The notes: generated from the sequence alone by a model not told the origin. A stretch of DNA of 64,000 bases from Pseudomonadota bacterium (GCA_027487515.1 JAIYDL010000018.1:124001-188000); one strand, 5' to 3'; shown: positions 31,814 to 41,794, counted from the stretch's first letter. A program made the numbers and translations.

Positions 31814-34712
31814 CCGGCGCCTGGGTTCGTCCACTCGAGTCACGCACACTGTAGACTAGTCGGTTATCCCGGCGCTCGACTTTCACTTCGAACGGAGGAT
31901 TAGATCCGTTCCGGAGGATGATGACGACTTCGCCTTGCTGACCCAAGCGGTCGAGTTGCTCCCGGGGGATGCTCCGCTCGAGCTGCCCGAGGCTCAGGCC
32001 TTGAGGGTTGGTTTGGAGGATTCGGTACTGCTCATCCGTGACAGGAACCGAGATGGCATTCGCCGCGCCCTGTCCGGCGGCCGAAGGGGCGGCCTCGATC
32101 GTGATAGTGCCATCCGTGTTCCGACGAAGGTTCACGAGCTTTGCCGTTTCTCTGGCAACGGAGTCATTGGAGGCCTCTGGGGCCTCGCGCTGAGTCCGGC
32201 GGGAGGTACCGGCGCGGACCGCCCCTTGCGAGAGCTGGGCGTCGCGCACACTTGCGGGTGCTCGAGCTCCCCCGCTCTCCGAAGCGCCTGCTTGGACAGG
32301 CCCTTCTCCGCTACCGCCCTCATTTGCTGGAACAGGTCGACGAGTCGTGCCTTCCGGGAGGGCGGCCGTTGAGGACTCTGGGCCAGCGCTACGCCGGCGG
32401 CTAATCGCATCGTTAAGAAGCCGGGCCTGATCACGAGTGATTTGCTGCTGCTGAGTGAGAAGGGTACGTAAAGAGGAGATCTCAGTGCGCATCTGCTCCT
32501 CGCGCGCAACCACCTGCGGGTCAGTGCTGTTGGCGTTCGTTTGCCGGAACTCCTCGTAGTCACGCTGCATGCCCTGGAGGAGCTCGCGCCGTGCCTCGGT
32601 GGACATGTTTTCAATGAGCCCCGGCTCCGCTCTTGTCCCGCTGATCGCTGGGGTCGAAAGACCCGTCGGGAGTGCGGCCGAGAAACTGCCGCCGAGGGAA
32701 CCTCCGCCGTCAACCGGGCCAGGAACCGCAACGGTCGAGGATGGGCCAGTGAGACCAGTTCCACCCCCCGTCGAAGGAGGAGTGAAGTTTTCCTTCGTTC
32801 CCCCGCCCGCCGCAACGAATCCCTCTGGTTTCGGAGTGAGGCCCTCGTTCTGGAGACCGCCCGAGATGTTAGACCATTGTTTGTCTGAAAGGGCGTAGGT
32901 GCTCGTGGAGCGGTCACGCTCAGAAGACAGGGCCACTTTTCGAGTGATCGCCAAGGTACCCAGACCATCGGTTTCTGAAGATGAATCGTTGAAGGCCTGA
33001 ACCTCATCGCTTGGTAAGGTCGAGGTTGAAGGTCTCGCGGGTTCGGAGTGGTCGGAGAGGAAGCGCCTCCGTAAATCCCGAAGGCCATTCGCGTTTCCTG
33101 GGCTACAGTCCTCAGAGCTGGCGTTCCGAGAACAATAGTCCCGGCGGAAATCGAAGAAGGTCATGGGACGATCATTCCTCGCACCAGATCTCCGGACCCG
33201 AGGGGTATTACAGATGGCATCGTTGAAGCGTTGAAGATCAGCGTTCCTGCGGATGTCGAGGTTAAAGAGATTCACATCATCGGTCTCGATGTCATCGAGA
33301 GTCTCCGGGTCTTCCGTCGCCGAGGCGCGGATCCGAGGCATCTCTCGGTCAAGGTAATGGCAGTACGCACTAAAACTTTCGACACAAGAGACGATGTCTC
33401 GGTTGGTAGCACCACAAGACTCCGGCGAGCGCAGGCCACTGGACTGGGCCAGGAACCGGGCCATGACACCTTGGTAGGAGTCCGTCGCGCGGTGGATCTC
33501 AGTGTTCTGACGTGTCCGGAGGGCCTCGAGTTGCTCGAAGTGATTCTTGTCATTCTCCGCTTTGGCTACCTGGAGGGCCTCCCGGTTATCGGAGAAAAAT
33601 CGCCGCAGGCCAGCTTGAAAGCGCTGGGCCTGACCGGACCGCAGTGCCCGAGTAGCACAGGCCTGGTCGCCAGGTTGACAGGAAGCGGATCCCACCGAAG
33701 AACGGAGGGTCTCGAACAGGCGAAGCTTAAATTGATTGAGTTTTTCAGTGTCGTTAAAGATTGCCCGGATCTGCCGCTGATCCTCGGCCGGGAGATTCAA
33801 GCGGGTCAGCATCCCCTCGAGGTTAGCGGGAGTCGCGGCCATGACGTGCCTAACGAGAGGGTTCCGGTTAAGGAAGCGGATCTGGGCCTTGATGGCAACG
33901 AACCTCTCGCGCTGGCCCGCCACGGTTCCGTCTCGAATGATCTGGTGATAACTCTCCATCAGTTTTCGATAGTCCCAGTTATCGGGTTCAAAGTTCCCGC
34001 GGGCGAGTTCGGCCCGGACCTGAGGGGTTGGCAGTTGCTGGAAAGCGATGAAATCAGAGCCCATCACACACTGATAAGGCTGGGGCGGCGGCTCGGTCGG
34101 TAGCTGAAAGGAAGGCAGTGCTCTCTGAACGCTGTCCTGGACCGCGGCGCTGTCCCCGGCTCGGTCGCGACGATCCGTTGCTCCGAGGGCGGTGGGAGTG
34201 ACGCTTCGTACGCCTGCTTGCACGCTAGGGACAAGCTCCTGAATGGTTTGTTCTCTCACGGCCCCGAAGCCCGACTGAGCAAGGAAGCGGGACATCGATT
34301 GGCCCCGGTCGATGATGCCAGCTTGGAACAACATCATGTACTGATTATTCTCAATCCGAAGGCGAGCGTTCTGCCCCTGCCGGGCGATGTTATCCCGGAT
34401 GAGGTCCCGCTCTCCGCTTGCGGCCGGACCTCTCGGCGTCATCACTCCCCGGACCATCTCCGGCATGTCGGTTCGGAGACAATTACAAACCCGAAGGTCC
34501 CGCTCAAAGAGCGGCATCTGGGGCCCTGACCGCTGAGGAAGAGCAGGGTTTCGATCGAAGCAGCTCATGACGTTGGTATGCTGAGCAAGGGAGGCACGGA
34601 CATTCGGCGGGAAGCAGTCCTCAGGCTCAACCGCAGGGTTCGGTTCTGCCACCGATCGCTCCGCGAAGGCGCAGATCCCTAGAAGCAAAATAAAGAGAGC
34701 TCTCACGGTCAT
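31758..34712 (-). CDS. Large secreted protein of unknown function, 984 aa
   Basis: The ATG at 34712 starts a signal peptide (MTVRALFILLLGICAFAERS); the open frame continues upstream to 34979 without one. The N-terminal half is helical with several cysteines (for example CFPPNV, CNCLRT, CGATNR, CVESFSAYC). Residues ~560-700 are Gly/Ser/Pro-rich and likely disordered. A helical, Gln/Arg-rich stretch follows, and a small domain ends the protein (VEVIILRNG..PFEVKVERRD). No known family is recognised. Such multi-Cys secreted proteins are frequent in Bdellovibrio-like genomes. Confidence 0.65.
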   Translation of the reverse strand: MTVRALFILLLGICAFAERSVAEPNPAVEPEDCFPPNVRASLAQHTNVMSCFDRNPALPQRSGPQMPLFERDLRVCNCLRTDMPEMVRGVMTPRGPAASGERDLIRDNIARQGQNARLRIENNQYMMLFQAGIIDRGQSMSRFLAQSGFGAVREQTIQELVPSVQAGVRSVTPTALGATDRRDRAGDSAAVQDSVQRALPSFQLPTEPPPQPYQCVMGSDFIAFQQLPTPQVRAELARGNFEPDNWDYRKLMESYHQIIRDGTVAGQRERFVAIKAQIRFLNRNPLVRHVMAATPANLEGMLTRLNLPAEDQRQIRAIFNDTEKLNQFKLRLFETLRSSVGSASCQPGDQACATRALRSGQAQRFQAGLRRFFSDNREALQVAKAENDKNHFEQLEALRTRQNTEIHRATDSYQGVMARFLAQSSGLRSPESCGATNRDIVSCVESFSAYCHYLDREMPRIRASATEDPETLDDIETDDVNLFNLDIRRNADLQRFNDAICNTPRVRRSGARNDRPMTFFDFRRDYCSRNASSEDCSPGNANGLRDLRRRFLSDHSEPARPSTSTLPSDEVQAFNDSSSETDGLGTLAITRKVALSSERDRSTSTYALSDKQWSNISGGLQNEGLTPKPEGFVAAGGGTKENFTPPSTGGGTGLTGPSSTVAVPGPVDGGGSLGGSFSAALPTGLSTPAISGTRAEPGLIENMSTEARRELLQGMQRDYEEFRQTNANSTDPQVVAREEQMRTEISSLRTLLTQQQQITRDQARLLNDAISRRRSAGPESSTAALPEGTTRRPVPANEGGSGEGPVQAGASESGGARAPASVRDAQLSQGAVRAGTSRRTQREAPEASNDSVARETAKLVNLRRNTDGTITIEAAPSAAGQGAANAISVPVTDEQYRILQTNPQGLSLGQLERSIPREQLDRLGQQGEVVIILRNGSNPPFEVKVERRDNRLVYSVRDSSGRTQAPVRRIHTRAALESELRTPR

Positions 34713-34883
34713 TGGTTTCACCTGTCTTCCCGCATTCTTTTCGTCAGCTTCTGAGTATTCCTTAGGCATTGTATGAGAAAGTCCCGAGACTCCGTAGTCT
34801 AACCGGGAATTCAGAGGATTAGGCGTTCGACAACCGCCACGCTTTTCTGGCAAACACTCTTTGAAAATGGTAGTGAACTGCCT

Positions 34884-35663
34884 ATGGAATACAAGCGCAT
34901 CCCCGTCAACTACCGGCCCATCGAAACCAGCGACGGTTCCCTGACCCTTTTTTCTGAGTCGTTTCAGGAAGCTTGTCATTCCTCAGCTGGGGCCCGGGCC
35001 GAAACTCTCCTTCACTACATCCAGGGATGCCAGGTCGTGGAGCGCTCAGGCGCCCACTCTCCCTTTGATGTGCTGGAGGTTGGCCTCGGTGTGGGCACGG
35101 GCCTTCTCACGACCCTTGAGAAATTTCCTCCCGAACACTCCCTTCGCTACCTTTCTCTGGAGCTTGACCGGGAACTCCTCGTTTGGTTCCAAGAGGAGCA
35201 CCCCGAGCTAGGACTCACGTGGACCGACAACGTTCTCCAGGGGCGCTCCGGGAATGCGCAGATCGACATCCTCTGTGGTGACGCCCGAGAGACGCTCCCC
35301 GCTTTCCTAAAGAGCCTTCCCGCGCCATCGGCCAGAACTTTTCATGCCATTTACCAGGACGCTTTCTCCCCTCGACGGAACCCTTCCCTCTGGACGGTGG
35401 AGTGGTTCAACCTTCTGCGAGAGGCCTCTGCACCCTCAGTCATCCTCTCCACCTACTCGGCCAGCACCTCGGTCCGAAAGAGCTTGGTTGCTGCCGGCTG
35501 GGGAGTCTTAAGAGGGGAACCCTTCGGGGCCAAACGCGCGAGCACTAGGGCCGTGCTAGGGCAAGGGACGGACCCAGAGATTCAGCAGCAACTGGATCGG
35601 GCGCCCGTTTTGCCACGCTTTGACTTGCAGCTTGATCCACCGTCACCCACAATAAGGGAATGA
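34884..35663 (+). CDS. MnmD-like tRNA methyltransferase
   Basis: 259 residues. SLTLFSESFQEACHSSAGAR near the start and VLEVGLGVGTGLL (SAM site) match the DUF752/MnmC methyltransferase domain; YQDAFSPRRNPSLWTVEWF is the characteristic catalytic block. The family methylates the nm5 group of wobble uridine in tRNA. It lacks the FAD-dependent half of E. coli MnmC, as in stand-alone MnmD proteins. The stop overlaps the start of the next gene (ATGA). Confidence 0.85.
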   Translation: MEYKRIPVNYRPIETSDGSLTLFSESFQEACHSSAGARAETLLHYIQGCQVVERSGAHSPFDVLEVGLGVGTGLLTTLEKFPPEHSLRYLSLELDRELLVWFQEEHPELGLTWTDNVLQGRSGNAQIDILCGDARETLPAFLKSLPAPSARTFHAIYQDAFSPRRNPSLWTVEWFNLLREASAPSVILSTYSASTSVRKSLVAAGWGVLRGEPFGAKRASTRAVLGQGTDPEIQQQLDRAPVLPRFDLQLDPPSPTIRE

Positions 35664-36604
35664 AAAACCTCACTACTCTTCTCCCCATCAAGTATCCCCT
35701 CATCCAAGCGGGGATGGTGTGGGTCTCCGGAGGGAAGCTCGCAGCGGCGTCGGCCGAGGCAGGAATTCTCGGTGTGATCGGCGCGGGTTCCATGAAACCC
35801 GAGCTCCTCCAGCAGCACATCCGGAAAGCACGCTCTCTCACCTCCTTCCCCGAGCGCCTTGCTGTGAATGTGCCGCTGCTCTATGACCGGACCCGAGAAC
35901 AGCTCGAGTGCTCCTTAGCTCTTGGGATCCGAATCTTCATTACGTCGGCCGGTTCTCCCAAAACCTACACCCCGTGGCTCAAACAAGAAGGGGCCACCGT
36001 AATCCATATTGTTTCAACACCGGAGTTCGCCCAGAAGAGCGAAGCCGCGGGCTGTGACGCCGTCGTCGCAGAGGGGTTCGAGGCCGGAGGTCATAATGGC
36101 AGAGAGGAGATCACAACTCTCGCCCTGATCCCTCAGGTCGTCGATGCGGTAAAAATTCCTGTCATCGCCGCCGGAGGAATCGCCGACGGTCGAGGCATTG
36201 CTGCGGTGATGTGTCTCGGGGCCCAGGGAGCACAGCTCGGGACCCGCTTCGTGGCCACCCAAGAATCGAGTGCGCACGAGAAGTTCAAGGCCGCGGTTCT
36301 GTCGGCCGGACCTGGTAGCACCATGCTCTCCCTGAAAAAACACATCCCCGTGCGACTCTTGAAGAATAGGTTCTACGAAGAAGTCAGAGTGCTGGAAGAA
36401 CAGGGGGCCACCCGCGCTGAACTAGAGGCCCACTTGGGTCACGGACGCGCGAAGAAGGGCATGTTCGACGGGGACCTCGAGGACGGTGAGCTCGAGATCG
36501 GTCAGATCGCGGCCCTGGTCCAGGATATTCCCTCGGTCCAAGAGCTCGTTCAGCGGTTAGTGACGGAGCAGCGTCAGTCACTTCCCGGCGGCCCTTTCTT
36601 CTGA
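35660..36604 (+). CDS. Nitronate monooxygenase / FabK-like flavoprotein
   Basis: 314 residues of a TIM-barrel FMN enzyme. PLIQAGMVWVSGGKLAAASAEAG starts the family; VVAEGFEAGGHNGREE holds the His and Gly of the active site; AAGGIADGRGIAAVMCLGAQGAQLGTRF binds FMN phosphate. The family includes 2-nitropropane dioxygenase and the enoyl-ACP reductase FabK; which one applies cannot be decided here. It is coupled to the MnmD-like gene by a four-base overlap. Confidence 0.87.
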   Translation: MKNLTTLLPIKYPLIQAGMVWVSGGKLAAASAEAGILGVIGAGSMKPELLQQHIRKARSLTSFPERLAVNVPLLYDRTREQLECSLALGIRIFITSAGSPKTYTPWLKQEGATVIHIVSTPEFAQKSEAAGCDAVVAEGFEAGGHNGREEITTLALIPQVVDAVKIPVIAAGGIADGRGIAAVMCLGAQGAQLGTRFVATQESSAHEKFKAAVLSAGPGSTMLSLKKHIPVRLLKNRFYEEVRVLEEQGATRAELEAHLGHGRAKKGMFDGDLEDGELEIGQIAALVQDIPSVQELVQRLVTEQRQSLPGGPFF

Positions 36605-36619
36605 GCACTCGGAGGTCCT

Positions 36620-36644
36620 AAAAAAAAAGGCGCCCGAAAGCGCC
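36620..36644 (-). terminator. Intrinsic terminator of htpX
   Basis: On the minus strand GGCGC (36644-36640) pairs with GCGCC (36633-36629) and is followed by nine T. It begins nine bases beyond the htpX stop codon. Confidence 0.75.
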
Positions 36645-36652
36645 CCTGGGGT

Positions 36653-37543
36653 TTAGTAAGCTCTTTCGAGGGCCGCGATCCGGTCTTCTAACCTGGGATG
36701 CGTCGAAAGGAAATTCATGAGCCCTTTGTTCGACGAGATCTTGAGCGTTTTCATCGCATCTTGACCGTCATCGACGAAGTCAATCTTCTGCTGGAGTCGC
36801 TTCAGGGCCGCCACCATCTTATGTTTTCCTGCGTACTGTGCGCCGCCCTTGTCTGCCCGGAACTCCCGGAGCCGAGAGAAGTAGGCCACGACGAACATCC
36901 CGAGGAAAGAGAACACGATCTCAAACACCATCACGGAGAGGTGGTAAGCCCAGCCGCTGCTCGCAGGCCGGTCGTCGTCTCGGTCACCAGCGAGGAAATT
37001 CTGGAGCGCAAACGCTGCGATCCGCGCGAAGAACATGACAAAGGCGTTCACGACACCTTGGACGAGCGCCATGGTGACCATGTCCCCGTTGGCGATGTGA
37101 GCAACCTCGTGGGCAAGGACCCCCTCGACCTCATCCGAATTCATCTGCTGCAGAAGGCCCGTCGAAACAGCAACGAGAGCGTTGTTTTTCGAAGGCCCGG
37201 TAGCAAACGCATTCACCTCTGGGGAGTGGTAGATACCGACCTCGGGCATCTTCGAGATGCCCGCCTGCCGGGCCATGCTATGAACCTTTCGAACGAGGTC
37301 GCCGTACTGACCGCGGTCGTCGACGATCTCCACACCCATCATCCGTTTGGCCATGAACTTTGAAAGAAGGAGGGAGACGCCCGAGCCAACGAAGCCCCAG
37401 ACGAGGCAGAAGACCATGAGGGCGCTGTAGTTGATCCCCGCGGCCGTCATGTAGTTCCCGACGCCGAGGATGCTGAGAACGAGGGAAACGGAAACCATCA
37501 CGAGGATGTTTGTTAGAACGAATAAAAAGATACGCTTAAACAT
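36653..37543 (-). CDS. htpX: HtpX-type membrane zinc protease
   Basis: 296 residues (E. coli HtpX has 293). Two N-terminal membrane segments (IFLFVLTNILVMVSVSLVLS, and the one starting ALMVFCLVW), HEVAH near residue 144 with zinc ligands, and E in LREFRADKGGA as third ligand; two further spans lie between. It is an inner-membrane M48 protease that degrades misfolded membrane proteins, with the active site in the cytoplasm. Monocistronic. Confidence 0.96.
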   Translation of the reverse strand: MFKRIFLFVLTNILVMVSVSLVLSILGVGNYMTAAGINYSALMVFCLVWGFVGSGVSLLLSKFMAKRMMGVEIVDDRGQYGDLVRKVHSMARQAGISKMPEVGIYHSPEVNAFATGPSKNNALVAVSTGLLQQMNSDEVEGVLAHEVAHIANGDMVTMALVQGVVNAFVMFFARIAAFALQNFLAGDRDDDRPASSGWAYHLSVMVFEIVFSFLGMFVVAYFSRLREFRADKGGAQYAGKHKMVAALKRLQQKIDFVDDGQDAMKTLKISSNKGLMNFLSTHPRLEDRIAALERAY

Positions 37544-37833
37544 AGGTTCTCCGGTTGTATCTAAATTCTGCTGCTTAGCTCAAAGATAATACTTAATCCA
37601 AGCACGTCAAGGGGAACGGTCGAGGGTCGAGGCAAAAACCCAGCTCAATCCTTTAGGAGGCCGAAAGCCATCGAAATAATCGTGGCCCTCCATCGCTTAA
37701 AAAAATGTCGCCAAACGGGGGATTCACCCTGAATAATTTACCTTGGGCCCAGCGCCTTCGTTAAGAGCAGCTTGCCGATCCGAGTAATGGCCTGTTACGC
37801 TTTGGGTCTCGACTCCACGAAAAAAGGATTAGC

Positions 37834-39063
37834 ATGTTTCGTCAACTCGCTCTGGTTCTTGCCGCCGCTGCGTCCACCATCGTTAGCGCCCAAACGACTC
37901 CCGTCATGGAAGAGAAACTCTACCTCGAGTTCCAGGCACAAGCACTTCAGTCACCCTTGCTCCAGCCTGGAGTTTTCACCCCGTTTCAACAAAAGCTCCA
38001 TGTGGATGCCATCTGGGATCTTGCCCACGAAGGTCAGGTTGAAGCGCTCGCTGGTTTGGAAGATAACAGGACCTCTCACTACACACTCGCTGAGCGGCTT
38101 CGGATCGGACTCCTCCGGTTGCGGATGCGAGTCACCAGGTCCCTCGATGAGCGCCTCGTTCACGAAGTCATGGCTCAGCTCCTCACACCGGAAGCAGATC
38201 AGCGCATCGTCTACCTCATCGCTGCCGATGAAAGACTCCTCAGAAGGGCCGGCCACGATGACCTCATCGCCCAGGCCAAGGCCCACAGAGAAGCCTTCAG
38301 TGCTGTGGTCAATGAGACCGCCCCACCCGCGGCCCTCCCAGCAAACCTCGTTTCTTCACTCTTCACCTACTCTCCAGATCTTCAGAACTGGCGTGACGGC
38401 AGCTACTCCCGTGCTGTGAAAATGTACATGTTCTGCCGCGTGGACCGCCGTTATCCCTGCCTCTTTGCCATGCGCAATGTGCGGGGACAGCCGGTCAGAA
38501 ACCGCGATGGCTCTTTATGGACTCAACCGTCCCTGGGTTCGTCGAAGCACGGCTTCCCGAGTCACCAGCGCAATGGCAACACTCCGGAAGGAATCTTAAC
38601 CATGGATTCGGTGATGCCGTCGGCCGACCAACGGCAGACGTTCGGGCAGTACCGCCGAGTGATTTTAAATTTTGTCCCGGCCTCAAGAAACGAGCAAGTT
38701 TTAAAGGCCCTCCTTCCTCCGTCCTCCCAACAAGAGAGCTGGTGGAGGCCTTCAGTCACGGCCCGAGACATTGGCCGAAACTTCCTTCGCATTCACGGAA
38801 CGGGCCATCGGAACGAAGATCCCTCCACGCCATTCTACCCATTCCTTCAGACTCTCGGCTGCATCGCTCAGCGGGAGAACACTTACGACGGTCAAACCTA
38901 CCGCGACCAGCGCCGGCTCCTCGATACGGTGATGGGGGCCCTTGAGCTCGCGCCAACGTTTGAGAATGAACCGAAGGTCAAAGGTATCCTTTACCTAATT
39001 AACATCGACGACAAACCTGAACCCGTGACCCCTGCCGATCTCGCCCAGAGAGGAATTCGATGA
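37834..39063 (+). CDS. Secreted protein with possible L,D-transpeptidase-like core
   Basis: 409 residues with a signal peptide (MFRQLALVLAAAASTIVSA). The N-terminal ~200 residues are helical. RIHGTGHRN (near 320) and LGCIAQRE (near 343) recall the HGT...S.GC pattern of YkuD-type L,D-transpeptidases, with Ser replaced by Leu-Gly before the Cys. GSSKHGFPSHQRNGNTPEG (near 245) is a second conserved-looking loop. Function as a peptidoglycan enzyme is only a suggestion. It overlaps the next gene by four bases (ATGA). Confidence 0.6.
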   Translation: MFRQLALVLAAAASTIVSAQTTPVMEEKLYLEFQAQALQSPLLQPGVFTPFQQKLHVDAIWDLAHEGQVEALAGLEDNRTSHYTLAERLRIGLLRLRMRVTRSLDERLVHEVMAQLLTPEADQRIVYLIAADERLLRRAGHDDLIAQAKAHREAFSAVVNETAPPAALPANLVSSLFTYSPDLQNWRDGSYSRAVKMYMFCRVDRRYPCLFAMRNVRGQPVRNRDGSLWTQPSLGSSKHGFPSHQRNGNTPEGILTMDSVMPSADQRQTFGQYRRVILNFVPASRNEQVLKALLPPSSQQESWWRPSVTARDIGRNFLRIHGTGHRNEDPSTPFYPFLQTLGCIAQRENTYDGQTYRDQRRLLDTVMGALELAPTFENEPKVKGILYLINIDDKPEPVTPADLAQRGIR

Positions 39064-39761
39064 AACGAGTGGTTCTCTTTTTATCTATCGCGTCCCAGGT
39101 GGCGATGGCACAGACCGCCCCCCAGGTGCCGCAGGTCTCCGTGCAAGGGAACTGCGACCTTCGCGTGATTCCCGATCGGGGCCGCATTTCATTTTCTGCC
39201 GAAAACCAATCCAAGGATCAAAAAGAGGCCCTGGCCCGAACGACCAAAGAGATCAACAAACTCCGAGAAGAACTCAGTGCCCTGAAGCTCGGGGACCTTG
39301 AGCTCAAAACCACCGCCTCTGCGGTCTACCCCGTCCGCGAATGGGAAAAAGATAAGCTCGTCGACAAAGGGTACCAAGCGCTCATGACTCTCGAGCTCAC
39401 CACGAGCGAGATCACCCGGCTCGGGGAGGCGATCCAGAAGGCGAGTGCTGTTGGGATTCGAAAAACTGGAGAGCTTCAAACCTTCCTTTCTCTGGAGCGC
39501 TCCCGGGAGGAGTACCTTCGCTGCCTCGACGTGGCCGCCGAGGACGCCAAAGGCAAGGCGGTGCAACTCGGGAAGAAGCTCGGATTTAAAATCGGCGACG
39601 TGCTCTTCTTGAGCGAAGTTCCCAACGTGCCTCGACCCGCGGTCGAGGCCTTGATGCTGAAGTCGGCCAGCTCCGACGCCGTCGGAGCGCCCCCCGCACG
39701 GATCGATCCGGGGAGCCAGCAGTACACGACCAACCTCCAGGTCACCTTCAGCATCAAATGA
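39060..39761 (+). CDS. SIMPL (DUF541) family exported protein
   Basis: 233 residues: signal peptide (MKRVVLFLSIASQVAMA), then VSVQGNCDLRVIPDRGRISF, a helical pair and a beta-rich end as in the SIMPL/DUF541 family of periplasmic or outer-membrane proteins. Its biochemical role is unknown. It is coupled to the preceding gene by ATGA and to the next methyltransferase gene by a similar overlap. Confidence 0.8.
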   Translation: MKRVVLFLSIASQVAMAQTAPQVPQVSVQGNCDLRVIPDRGRISFSAENQSKDQKEALARTTKEINKLREELSALKLGDLELKTTASAVYPVREWEKDKLVDKGYQALMTLELTTSEITRLGEAIQKASAVGIRKTGELQTFLSLERSREEYLRCLDVAAEDAKGKAVQLGKKLGFKIGDVLFLSEVPNVPRPAVEALMLKSASSDAVGAPPARIDPGSQQYTTNLQVTFSIK

Positions 39762-40645
39762 TGATCACCAAAAGCCTCTCCCACTACCAGCTTCTCGACT
39801 CGGGGTTAGGCCGAAAGCTTGAGATCATCTCCGGCGTTCGGGTCAACCGCGCATCGCCTCAGGCCATTTGGACGCCCTCGCTGAAGGACCCTGACTGGAA
39901 CCTGGCCTCGTCCACCGTCATTCGCACAAAAGACGGCGGTGGGAAGTGGGAGCACAGGAACACGCCCTCGCCCGAGCTCACGTTCCCCATCGACGTCGAG
40001 GGCCGACCGTTTCAGTTTCGCTTGAAGTTCACTTCCTTCGGGCACTGCGGAGTCTTCTTCGAGCAAGTCCCTGTTTGGGAGTGGCTGTTCCGAGAGGTTC
40101 AACTTTTGAAAGACAAGCTAGGACGAGCGCCCAAAGTGGTGAACCTCTTTGGGTACACCGGGTGTGCGTCGATCGTGATGGCAGCTGCGGGTGCAGAGGT
40201 TTTCCACGTCGATAGCTCGAAGGGCGTTCTCGATTGGGGAAAAGAATCGCAAGCCCTCTCTCGGGTTCCGGAGGCCAGCATCCGGTGGGTTCAGGGCGAC
40301 GCTCAGGAGTTCATCCGGCACAGTTTCAAAAAGACTTTCGTGTACGACGGAATCCTCGCGGATCCTCCGAGCTGGGGCCACGGAGTGAAAAAGGAAGTCT
40401 GGGACTTTGAAAAACACATCCACCTGCTCGTTGAAGGGCTCTTGAGTGTGCTTCAGAAAGACAATTCATTTTTATTCTTAACGAGCCACACCCACGGCGT
40501 CCAGACGGAGGCGCTCCGGAACCTGATCATGGACAAGCGCTGGAAGTCCATCGACGCCGGAGAGCTCGGAGTCAAGCATCACAGAGATGACCGAGTCCTC
40601 CCTGCAGGGATCTACGTTGCAGGCAAGAGCTACCGCAGTAGCTGA
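39758..40645 (+). CDS. RlmI/RlmK-like SAM-dependent RNA methyltransferase
   Basis: 295 residues. VNLFGYTGCASIVMAAAGAEV is motif I, HVDSSKGVLDWGKE motif II, and ADPPSWGHG motif IV, as in class I RNA (cytosine-C5 or guanine) methyltransferases of the RlmI/RlmK group; there is no N-terminal PUA domain. The rRNA position is unknown. The start overlaps the SIMPL gene stop. Confidence 0.83.
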   Translation: MMITKSLSHYQLLDSGLGRKLEIISGVRVNRASPQAIWTPSLKDPDWNLASSTVIRTKDGGGKWEHRNTPSPELTFPIDVEGRPFQFRLKFTSFGHCGVFFEQVPVWEWLFREVQLLKDKLGRAPKVVNLFGYTGCASIVMAAAGAEVFHVDSSKGVLDWGKESQALSRVPEASIRWVQGDAQEFIRHSFKKTFVYDGILADPPSWGHGVKKEVWDFEKHIHLLVEGLLSVLQKDNSFLFLTSHTHGVQTEALRNLIMDKRWKSIDAGELGVKHHRDDRVLPAGIYVAGKSYRSS

Positions 40646-40659
40646 GAGTCCCTCAAGGC

Positions 40660-41529
40660 CTACCGCCGAAGTCGAGCTCTGGTCGCAACTTCCAGGTCCA
40701 GAAGAATCGGCCGATGATCAGAGCCGACCGACCCACCTTCCACAGTGGCAGAGTGAACCACGAGCTCTCTGGTGAACACGTGATCCAAGGGCCAGCCGTT
40801 GAAAGTCATGCGCTCCTGTCCGTTCGTGTACGCGGCTTCTGAAAGCCCCAGACGGCGGACCAGAGAATGAAGCGAGGAGGTTCGCCCCTCGTTCCAAGTG
40901 TTGAAGTCCCCGGCCAGAAGCACAGGTCCTCGGTGCTTCCGAACTTCCCCTTCAACCTGGCGCATTTGCCTGCGGAAAGCCTCGGTGGATTCGAAGTTTA
41001 TCCCATGCACTGAGATCACAAGGAGGTCAGTGTCCAGGGCTTCGACGTCATACTTGGCAACGGTTGTCGCCTTCGGAGTAAGCGTCAGGGGCTCTCGATC
41101 TGGAGAGTGTTTCACGGAAGCCTCGAGCGGAGTGGCCGCTGCACCAATCATAGACCCCGTGGCGGCGTTCCCGTATTGCCGGTACAAAAAACTAATTCCC
41201 ATCTCCCACTGGTGGCCCACCATGGAGGAGATGGTATCTAGGAACACAGGCCGTTCATAAACCTCTTGCAAAAGAAACAGGTCTCTTCCTTCGGCGTAGC
41301 GATCAAACTCCTGTTTCCAGGCCGTCCGTTCAGCTTTCTTTATGTTCCACACGACGGCCTTGAGTCTCTGCGGAAGCATCCGGGCCGGTGCTGAACTGTA
41401 TGACCGAAGGGAGTGGGACTCCGGAAGCACCTTAAAAAGCCTCGAGATAAACTCGGTGTCATCAGGGAGCTCGGCGCTTGAGTTCAGGGATAAAACTGTC
41501 AGTGCAAGGAACAGAAGCGAGTGTTTCAT
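40660..41529 (-). CDS. Secreted endonuclease/exonuclease/phosphatase-family protein
   Basis: 289 residues from the ATG at 41529, which begins a signal peptide (MKHSLLFLALTVLSLNSSA); the frame extends upstream to 41604. VVWNIKKAER, LLQEVYE (metal-binding Glu), GDFNTWN, LDHVF and SDHRPI are all motifs of the EEP family. Could be a secreted DNase, a phosphatase or a sphingomyelinase-like enzyme; a DNase role in nucleic acid scavenging is possible. Confidence 0.88.
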   Translation of the reverse strand: MKHSLLFLALTVLSLNSSAELPDDTEFISRLFKVLPESHSLRSYSSAPARMLPQRLKAVVWNIKKAERTAWKQEFDRYAEGRDLFLLQEVYERPVFLDTISSMVGHQWEMGISFLYRQYGNAATGSMIGAAATPLEASVKHSPDREPLTLTPKATTVAKYDVEALDTDLLVISVHGINFESTEAFRRQMRQVEGEVRKHRGPVLLAGDFNTWNEGRTSSLHSLVRRLGLSEAAYTNGQERMTFNGWPLDHVFTRELVVHSATVEGGSVGSDHRPILLDLEVATRARLRR

Positions 41530-41794
41530 GAGTGGCAATTCCTCTCGTCTTAATTTTCGGCGCATCACAAGGGAGATTCCTAAAAAAAGAATCCACTCAA
41601 TCATGTCTCCGGGAGAACCGTAAACTACAAAATAAGTCGTTCTTTAGCGAGAATTTTATGGACGCCTGTTGAGGTTTATTGCGTAAAAAAATCGCTAAGC
41701 CCTTAATGTTTCAAGAGATCAATTGCACGTCACCTGGCATCGCCTTTGCTCTAAGTATCCCGTATCAAAACGGATCATTTTCAAGGGGAAATTC

